The notes under the pieces were generated by a model. It searched no databases. It worked only from the letters and a program-made list of their open reading frames with translations, and was not told where the DNA came from. Shown here in pieces: positions 6,127 to 11,383 of a stretch of 11,383 bases of DNA (position 1 is its first letter; each line of letters opens with the position of its first letter). Origin of the DNA: Lysobacteraceae bacterium UBA6001 (GTDB taxonomy: Bacteria; Pseudomonadota; Gammaproteobacteria; Xanthomonadales; Xanthomonadaceae). The stretch lies in the NCBI GenBank assembly GCA_002429615.1, contig DJAN01000311.1, positions 1-11,383 on the forward strand. The letters are read 5' to 3'. Made by a program: the position numbers and the translations under genes.

Positions 6127-8625
6127 ATGGCCCACGCCCTCGCCCCGCGCACCGAGGACGCCGAGCGCGCGCTCTCCACCGTGGATGGCATCCCGGCACG
6201 CGATGGCGCGTTGCTCACCGCGCGGCTGTCGCGCCGCTACCACGACCGGATCACCGGCAGTTTCACCATTCCCGGGCGTGAAGGCCGTTACGCGCCGCTG
6301 CCGGACGACCTGCCACCGGCGTTGGCCACGGCACTGCGCGCGCGCGGCATCGAGCAGCTCTACAGCCACCAGGCCGAAGCCTGGGCCGCCACCCGGCGCG
6401 GCGAGCACGTGGCGGTGGTGACCCCCACCGCCAGCGGCAAGTCCCTGTGCTACACGTTGCCGGTGGTGGCCGCGGCGATGACCCGCCGCGCCAAGGCGCT
6501 GTACCTGTTCCCGACCAAGGCGCTGGCGCAGGACCAGGTCGCCGAGCTGCTGGAGCTCAACCGCGCCGGCGACCTGGGCGTGAAAGCCTTCACCTTCGAT
6601 GGCGATACGCCTGGCGACGCGCGCCAGGCGATCCGCCTGCATGGCGACATCGTGGTCTCCAATCCGGACATGCTGCACCAGGGCATCCTGCCGCATCACA
6701 CCAAATGGGCGCAGTTCTTCGAGAACCTGCAGTACGTGGTGATCGACGAGGTGCATACCTACCGCGGCGTATTCGGCAGCCACGTCACCAATGTGCTGCG
6801 CCGGCTCAAGCGCATCTGCGCGTTCTATGGCGTGAGCCCGCAGTTCATCCTGTGCTCGGCGACGATCGGCAACCCGCAGGCGCATGCCGAGGCGCTGATC
6901 GAGGACCGCGTCTGCGCGATCACCGAATCCGGCGCGCCGGCCGGTGACAAGCACGTGCTGCTGTGGAATCCGCCGGTGGTCAACCCGGACCTGGGCCTGC
7001 GCGCGTCGGCGCGTTCGCAGAGCAACCGGATCGCGCGCATCGCGATCAAGTCCGGGCTCAAGACCCTGGTGTTCGCGCAGAGCCGGTTGATGGTGGAAGT
7101 GCTGACCAAGTACCTGAAGGACATCTTCGACCACGACCCGCGCAAGCCGCCACGCATCCGCGCCTATCGCGGTGGCTACCTGCCGACCGAACGCCGCGAG
7201 GTGGAGAAGGCGATGCGCGCCGGCGACATCGACGGCATCGTCAGTACCTCGGCGCTGGAGCTGGGCGTGGATATCGGCGCGCTCGACGTGGTGGTGCTCA
7301 ACGGCTATCCCGGCAGCGTGGCGGCGACCTGGCAGCGCTTCGGCCGCGCCGGCCGCCGCCAGCAGCCGGCGCTGGGTGTACTGGTGGCCAGCTCGCAGCC
7401 GCTCGACCAGTACGTGGTGCGGCACCCGGATTTCTTCGCCGACGCCTCGCCCGAACACGCGCGCATCGCGCCGGACCAGGCGCTAATCCTGTTCGACCAC
7501 ATCCGCTGCGCCGCGTTCGAATTGCCGTTCAACGCCGGCGAGCCGTTTGGCCCGGTGGACCCGGTGGTGTTCCTGGAGGCATTGGCCGAAAGCGGCGTGA
7601 TCCACCAGGAAGGCGAGCGCTGGGAGTGGATCGCCGACAGCTACCCGGCCAACGCGGTCAGCCTGCGCTCGGTGGCCGATGGCAACTTCGTGGTGGTGGA
7701 CCGCAGCGACGGCAAGCAGCAGATCATCGCCGAGGTCGATTACTCGGCTGCCGCGCTCACCCTGTACGAAGGCGCCATCCACATGGTGCAGAGCACGCCG
7801 TACCAGGTCGAGCGGCTGGACTGGGAAGGCCGCAAGGCCTACGTCACCCGCACGCACGTGGACTACTACACCGACAGCATCGACTACACCAAGCTCAAGG
7901 TGCTGGACCGCTTCAACGGCGGCCCGGCCGGGCGTGGCGACAGCCATCATGGCGAGGTGCACGTGGTGCGGCGTGTGGCCGGCTACAAGAAGATCCGCTA
8001 CTACACCCATGAAAACATCGGCTATGGCCCGGTCAACCTGCCGGACCAGGAACTGCACACCACCGCGGTGTGGTGGCAGCTGCCGCAGGCCACGCTGGGC
8101 AAGGCGTTCGCCTCGCGCCAGGACGCGCTGGACGGCTTCCTCGGCGCGGCCTATGCGCTGCACGTGGTGGCGACGGTGGCGGTGATGGCCGATGCGCGCG
8201 ACCTGCAGAAGGCCGTGGGCAATGGCGACGGTGCCTGGTTCGCGGTGGCCGACCAGAGCGGTCGTGGCCAGCTGCGGGGCGCCGATGGCGCCGAAGGCCA
8301 CGTCGAGCTGCAGCAGGCGTTCGTGCCGACGGCGTACCTGTACGACAACTTCCCTGGTGGCGTCGGCCTCAGCGAGCCGCTGTGGCAGCGCCAGGCCGAA
8401 CTGGTGATGCGCGCCGGCGAGCTGGTGCAGCGTTGCGACTGCAAGGCGGGCTGCCCGGCCTGCGTGGGCCCGGTGCTGGCCGCGCAGGAACAGGGTGAGG
8501 GCGCGACGCCGAAGACGTTGGCGTTGAAGGTATTGGCCCTGCTGGCGCAGCTCGACGCCGGCGCGCGCGATACGGCGGATGACGAGGCATCGGGCACTGC
8601 GCTGGAGGCGGCGACGTGGGCGTAA
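6127..8625 (+). CDS. mrfA: MrfA/YprA-type DEAD/DEAH-box helicase with DUF1998/MZB cysteine module
   Basis: This is an 832-residue superfamily 2 helicase. Helicase motifs are all present in order. Motif I is TPTASGKS (99-106), Ia FPTKALAQDQ (129-137), Ib VSNPDML (177-183), II DEVH (207-210) and III SAT (244-246). Motif IV is LVFAQSRL (314-321), V STSALELGVDIG (373-384) and VI QRFGRAGRR (403-411). The C-terminal half has YDNFPGGVGLSE (739-750) and four cysteines C770, C772, C776 and C779 (CDCKAGCPAC), the zinc-site signature of the DUF1998/MZB module. This is the architecture of B. subtilis MrfA (YprA) and fungal Hrq1, helicases acting on crosslinked or adducted DNA. The start at 6127 has GGGGA 7 bases upstream and begins MAHALAPRTE; in-frame ATGs at 6049 and 6091 would add 26 or 12 residues. 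It overlaps the following exonuclease gene by 10 bases, so the two are certainly co-translated. Orthology is inferred from motifs and neighbour. Confidence 0.93.
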   Translation: MAHALAPRTEDAERALSTVDGIPARDGALLTARLSRRYHDRITGSFTIPGREGRYAPLPDDLPPALATALRARGIEQLYSHQAEAWAATRRGEHVAVVTPTASGKSLCYTLPVVAAAMTRRAKALYLFPTKALAQDQVAELLELNRAGDLGVKAFTFDGDTPGDARQAIRLHGDIVVSNPDMLHQGILPHHTKWAQFFENLQYVVIDEVHTYRGVFGSHVTNVLRRLKRICAFYGVSPQFILCSATIGNPQAHAEALIEDRVCAITESGAPAGDKHVLLWNPPVVNPDLGLRASARSQSNRIARIAIKSGLKTLVFAQSRLMVEVLTKYLKDIFDHDPRKPPRIRAYRGGYLPTERREVEKAMRAGDIDGIVSTSALELGVDIGALDVVVLNGYPGSVAATWQRFGRAGRRQQPALGVLVASSQPLDQYVVRHPDFFADASPEHARIAPDQALILFDHIRCAAFELPFNAGEPFGPVDPVVFLEALAESGVIHQEGERWEWIADSYPANAVSLRSVADGNFVVVDRSDGKQQIIAEVDYSAAALTLYEGAIHMVQSTPYQVERLDWEGRKAYVTRTHVDYYTDSIDYTKLKVLDRFNGGPAGRGDSHHGEVHVVRRVAGYKKIRYYTHENIGYGPVNLPDQELHTTAVWWQLPQATLGKAFASRQDALDGFLGAAYALHVVATVAVMADARDLQKAVGNGDGAWFAVADQSGRGQLRGADGAEGHVELQQAFVPTAYLYDNFPGGVGLSEPLWQRQAELVMRAGELVQRCDCKAGCPACVGPVLAAQEQGEGATPKTLALKVLALLAQLDAGARDTADDEASGTALEAATWA
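8604..8608 (+). promoter_or_regulatory. Shine-Dalgarno of the exonuclease gene, inside the helicase gene
   Basis: GGAGG lies 7 bases before the GTG at 8616, within the last codons of the helicase frame. It supports the GTG start and the 10-base overlap of the two genes. Confidence 0.85.
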
Positions 8626-9620
8626 GCGCCGACAAACTGCGGCTGTTGCGTCGGCAGGCGGGCACCGCGGTGCCGGAGCCGAAGGCCGCTGTGCCATCTG
8701 CCGCGCCACCCGCCGAACCCGCTCCCGCGAACGAGCCGGTCTTCGCCTGGGTCGAGCGCGAGGTGCGCCACAAGCCAATGGCGGGCAGCCCCTCGGCACT
8801 CCCGGTGCCGACACCCGAACCGCGTCGGCGTGGCACCGACATGGACGCGCTGCGCCGGTTGATCGGCCTGCGCGAGCGCGCCATCCCCGCCGCCGCTGCG
8901 CCGGTGCGACGCGCCAGCGCGCGTGATCGCCACCTGCCCGGCGAGGAGATCGCGCCCGGCCTGCATCTGGTCGAAGCCTTCCTGCCGCAGGCGATTCCCA
9001 CGCAGCCGCTGTCGCTGGCGTTCGCGCGCCGCGAGGACACCGTCGCGCCGCAAGACCTGCTGTTCTTCGATACCGAGACCACCGGCCTGGCCGGCGGCAC
9101 CGGCACGCGCGCCTTCATGATCGGCGCGGCCGACTGGCATCACGATGCGGCGCGCGGCCCGGGCCTGCGCATCCGCCAGCTGATGATGGCCACGATGGCC
9201 GCCGAAGCCGCGATGCTGGATACCTTCCGCGGCTGGCTGGCGCCGGGCACCGTGCTGTCCAGCTACAACGGGCGCTGCTACGACGCACCCTTGCTGAAGA
9301 CGCGTTACCGGCTGTCGCGACGCGGCGATCCATTGTCCGCACTCGACCATGTGGATCTGCTGTTCCCTACCCGCCGCCGCTATCGCGGCACCTGGGAGAA
9401 CTGCCGGCTGGCGACCATCGAGCGCCAGTTGCTGCACATCGTGCGCGAGGATGACCTGCCGGGTTCGCAGGCACCGGCGGCGTGGCTGCATTACCTGCGC
9501 GGCGGCGACGCCATCGACCTGCGCCGGGTCCTGGCGCACAACCACCAGGACGTGGTGACGCTGGCGCAGCTGATGCTGCGGCTCATCGAAGCCGAGGCAC
9601 AAGACACCTCCTCCCCGTAG
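8616..9620 (+). CDS. mrfB: MrfB/YprB-type RNase H-fold 3'-5' exonuclease
   Basis: This encodes 334 residues starting at a GTG with an excellent GGAGG. About 110 residues of Ala/Pro/Arg-rich, poorly ordered N-terminal sequence, opening with SADKLRLLRRQAG, precede the nuclease domain. The domain is of the RNase_H_2/YprB type (PF13482). FFDTETTG carries D152 and E154, SSYNGRCYDAPLL carries D223, and HNHQDVVTL carries D312, giving the four acidic residues of a DEDD two-metal exonuclease. DHVDLLFPTRRRYRGTWENCRL and DDLPGSQAPAAWLHYL are further family hallmarks. In B. subtilis MrfB is a metal-dependent DNA exonuclease acting with MrfA in mitomycin C repair, independent of UvrABC. The gene overlaps the helicase by 10 bases. 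The protein ends soon after the nuclease domain, without the C-terminal TPR-like extension I recall in the Bacillus protein. Confidence 0.92.
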   Translation: MGVSADKLRLLRRQAGTAVPEPKAAVPSAAPPAEPAPANEPVFAWVEREVRHKPMAGSPSALPVPTPEPRRRGTDMDALRRLIGLRERAIPAAAAPVRRASARDRHLPGEEIAPGLHLVEAFLPQAIPTQPLSLAFARREDTVAPQDLLFFDTETTGLAGGTGTRAFMIGAADWHHDAARGPGLRIRQLMMATMAAEAAMLDTFRGWLAPGTVLSSYNGRCYDAPLLKTRYRLSRRGDPLSALDHVDLLFPTRRRYRGTWENCRLATIERQLLHIVREDDLPGSQAPAAWLHYLRGGDAIDLRRVLAHNHQDVVTLAQLMLRLIEAEAQDTSSP

Positions 9621-9645
9621 GCGCGTCCCTGCCGCGCGGATGATC

Positions 9646-9678
9646 GCGATTTCCGGCGATTTCTCCAATATTCCGGCG
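9646..9678 (+). repeat. short phased direct repeats upstream of the TpsB gene
   Basis: GCGATTTC occurs at 9646 and 9656, 10 bases apart, and TTCCGGCG at 9651 and 9671, 20 bases apart. The intervals equal one and two helical turns, as expected of a regulator binding one face of the DNA. The region also holds the most AT-rich run here (CCAATATTCC), a possible promoter core. It lies about 70-100 bases before the ATG at 9746. Confidence 0.4.
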
Positions 9679-9703
9679 TCACCCTGCTCCCTACCCTGTG
9701 CGC

Positions 9704-9725
9704 CGCGATCCGCTGCCGGATCGCG
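9704..9725. promoter_or_regulatory. perfect 9-bp hairpin in the TpsB leader
   Basis: CGCGATCCG (9704-9712), loop CTGC, then CGGATCGCG (9717-9725) form a perfect inverted repeat ending 5 bases before the Shine-Dalgarno AGGAG (9731-9735). No T-run follows, so a terminator for the exonuclease gene is unlikely. A leader hairpin or a dyad operator for the transporter gene fits better. Confidence 0.55.
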
Positions 9726-9745
9726 TTCCCAGGAGCGGTGCGAGC

Positions 9746-11383
9746 ATGGATCCGACGCCCCCCCATCGTCGCCACAGCGGGTGGAAGCGATGCATTGGTG
9801 ATGTGCTTTTTGCAGCGCTCTCCCTCGTGGCCGCCCTCGGCGCGCTCCCGTTGCAGGCACAGCCGGCCACGCCCGCCGCGCAGGTGCAGCGCCAGCAGGA
9901 CGAGCGAGAACGTCAGCTCCGCGAACAGCTCGAAGCGCCCGCCGACGTTCGTCGTGACGACGAGCGGACGGCACGTGGCCTGCGCCGCCTGCCGGCCACG
10001 CCGGAATTACCCTGCTTCCGCATCGCCCGCATCGTCCTGGCCGGAGAGGACAGCGCGCGCTTCCACTGGGCGCTGAAGGCAGCCAACCCGCGAAACGACC
10101 GCGCCATCGGCCGCTGCCTGGGCACGCAGGGCATCAACCTCGTGCTGGCGCGCGTACAGGACGCGGTGGTCGCGCACGGCTACATCACCACCCGGGTACT
10201 CGCCGGCCCGCAAGACCTGACCGGCGGCACGCTGATGCTGACCGTGGTGCCCGGCCGCGTGCGTACGGTTCGCTTCGCCCAACCGGTGCCCGGCCACGCC
10301 AGCCTGCGCAATGCGGTGCCGGCCACGCCCGGCACGCTGCTCAACCTGCGCGACATCGAACAGGGCCTGGAGAACCTGCAGCGCGTGCCGAGCGCCACCG
10401 CCGACATCCGCATCGAACCGGCACAGGGCGATACGGCCGGCCCCGGTGACAGTGACCTGGTCGTCGCGTGGTCGCAGCCGCGGCCCTGGCGCGGCAGCCT
10501 GTCGATCGATGACGCCGGCAGCCGGGCAACCGGCAAGCTGCAGACCAACGCCATGCTCGCGCGCGACAACCCGCTGGGTTGGCATGACCTGTTCTACCTC
10601 AACGTCGGCCACGACGTGTTCAACGGCAACGGCCGGGGCAGCGGCAACTGGACCGCGCACTACGACGTGCCACTGCGACGCTGGCTGTTCGGCGTTACCG
10701 CTGGCGGCTACGAGTACCGGCAGACCATCGCCGGCGCTTTCGAGGACTACGCGTATCGCGGCCGCAGCGACAACGCCGAGCTGCGCGCTGGCCTGCTGTT
10801 GTTCCGCAACGCGCGCAGCCGCCTGAACCTGCACGGCTACGGCTGGCGCCGCGCCAGCCGCAACTACATCGACGATACCGAAGTGCGGATCCAGCGCCGC
10901 GCCACCGCCGGCTGGGCCGTGGGCCTGGATGTGCGGCAGTTCATCGGTGCCGGCAGCCTGGAGGCCGGTATCGACTATCGGCGCGGCACCGGCGCCTTCC
11001 ACGCCCTGCATGCCCCGGAGGAAGCCTTCGGCGAAGGCAGTTCGCGCATGCGCCTGCTCAGCGCCGACGCGCGCCTGAGCATGCCGTTCCGGCTCGGGAA
11101 GCAGTCACTGCGCTACCTCGGCAGCTGGCGTGCGCAGTGGAACCACACCGCGCTGGTGCCGCAGGACCGCTTCGCCATCGGCGGCCGCTACAGCGTGCGC
11201 GGCTTTGACGGCGAGATCTCACTCACTGGTGATCGCGGCTGGTGGCTGCGCAACGAAGCCGAGCTCGCGTTGGGCGGCGGCCAGGCGTTCTACCTCGGCC
11301 TGGACTACGGCCATGTCGCTGGCGGCGCGGCCGCGCGCTGGCAGCCCGGCGACCACCTGGCCGGCGCCGCGATCGGCCTGCAC
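9746..11383 (+). CDS. TpsB-type two-partner secretion outer-membrane transporter (ShlB/FhaC/HecB family), 3' end missing
   Basis: The frame runs unbroken from the ATG at 9746 for 546 codons to the last base, so the C-terminus is outside the window. AGGAG (9731-9735) is 10 bases upstream. A signal peptide is clear: basic n-region (HRRHSGWKR), hydrophobic core VLFAALSLVAALGAL, likely cleavage after LQA (residue 38). About residues 40-80 form a Gln/Glu/Arg-rich plug or linker helix. A POTRA_2 domain spans about 88-178 (PCFRIARIVLAG to VVPGRVRTVRF), with C90 and C124 placed for a disulphide. The ShlB barrel begins near NLRDIEQGLENLQRVPS (200-216), continues with WRGSLSIDDAGSRATGKLQ, and carries the diagnostic VRGF of loop L6 at 484-487. 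TpsB proteins export one large beta-helical TpsA exoprotein (haemagglutinin, haemolysin, CDI toxin); the partner would be expected next to it, downstream. Family lengths suggest only a few tens of residues are missing. Confidence 0.93.
   Translation, partial: MDPTPPHRRHSGWKRCIGDVLFAALSLVAALGALPLQAQPATPAAQVQRQQDERERQLREQLEAPADVRRDDERTARGLRRLPATPELPCFRIARIVLAGEDSARFHWALKAANPRNDRAIGRCLGTQGINLVLARVQDAVVAHGYITTRVLAGPQDLTGGTLMLTVVPGRVRTVRFAQPVPGHASLRNAVPATPGTLLNLRDIEQGLENLQRVPSATADIRIEPAQGDTAGPGDSDLVVAWSQPRPWRGSLSIDDAGSRATGKLQTNAMLARDNPLGWHDLFYLNVGHDVFNGNGRGSGNWTAHYDVPLRRWLFGVTAGGYEYRQTIAGAFEDYAYRGRSDNAELRAGLLLFRNARSRLNLHGYGWRRASRNYIDDTEVRIQRRATAGWAVGLDVRQFIGAGSLEAGIDYRRGTGAFHALHAPEEAFGEGSSRMRLLSADARLSMPFRLGKQSLRYLGSWRAQWNHTALVPQDRFAIGGRYSVRGFDGEISLTGDRGWWLRNEAELALGGGQAFYLGLDYGHVAGGAAARWQPGDHLAGAAIGLH

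Noticed and set aside
5970..6218. Longer N-terminus for the host-attachment-like protein
   Set aside because: The added residues overlap the divergent gene start and carry no family motifs; the AAGGAG before 5969 fixes the start.
6076..7458. A 460-codon minus-strand frame opposite the helicase gene
   Set aside because: It is rich in His, Arg, Gln and Ala without recognisable motifs, and lies exactly opposite conserved helicase motifs.
9621..9637. GCGCG/CGCGC stem directly after the exonuclease stop, as a terminator
   Set aside because: Only five base pairs with a seven-base loop and no T-run; such short GC pairs are expected by chance here.
7483..9974. Two further long minus-strand frames (7483-8814 and 8151-9974)
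   Set aside because: They overlap each other and oppose the helicase and exonuclease genes; composition is that of antisense shadow and no family is recognisable.
10007..11011. A 334-codon minus-strand frame opposite the TpsB gene
   Set aside because: It is Ala/Gly/Val-rich and motif-less, while the plus strand encodes a clear signal peptide, POTRA domain and ShlB barrel.
1..11383. CRISPR array, tRNA, insertion sequence or phage attachment site
   Set aside because: No regularly spaced repeats, cloverleaf-like sequence, transposase motifs or terminal inverted repeats were seen on either strand.

Overview
The window is dense, GC-rich proteobacterial chromosome, most likely from the Lysobacterales (Xanthomonadales: Xanthomonadaceae or Rhodanobacteraceae). 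The basis is resemblance of the proteins to families I know from that order, the high GC, and the long meaningless open frames opposite nearly every gene. The species cannot be named from sequence alone. There are nine protein genes, two of them cut by the window edges. I see no tRNA, rRNA, CRISPR array, insertion sequence or integrase, and no abrupt change in composition that would suggest an island.

Layout. (1) Bases 1-3533, plus strand: the end of an envelope operon. It holds a 5'-truncated DUF4175-like membrane-anchored protein with a His-rich, repeat-bearing linker, joined by an ATGA overlap to a membrane protein with a large, probably periplasmic, amidotransferase-like region. Such pairs usually follow MoxR/DUF58/VWA (Bat-like) genes, which would lie upstream of this window. 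(2) 3530-4156, minus: a DUF938 methyltransferase converging on the operon and sharing a CTAG at the stop codons. (3) 4241-5234, plus: an MgtC/SapB family membrane protein, then an SRPBCC (AHSA1/START-like) protein. (4) 5231-5969, minus: a host-attachment/baeRF-like protein followed closely by a small CGHC thioredoxin, again meeting the plus-strand gene at a shared CTAG. (5) 6127-9620, plus: a DEAD/DEAH-type helicase with a C-terminal four-cysteine DUF1998/MZB module, overlapping by 10 bases a DEDD-type RNase H-fold exonuclease. This is the MrfA-MrfB (YprA-YprB) pair, known in Bacillus subtilis as a mitomycin C repair system. (6) 9746 to the right edge, plus: a TpsB/ShlB/FhaC-type outer-membrane transporter, cut at its 3' end, preceded by a short region with phased repeats and a perfect 9-bp hairpin.

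How the genes work together. The best supported units are the helicase-nuclease pair (DNA interstrand-crosslink or adduct processing), the two-gene envelope operon end, and the baeRF-like/thioredoxin pair. The TpsB gene probably has a TpsA exoprotein partner just outside the window. The most unusual sequence-level signal is the tetranucleotide CTAG. It occurs only three times by eye, never inside a reading frame: two copies are the overlapping TAG stops of the two convergent gene pairs, and the third is intergenic.
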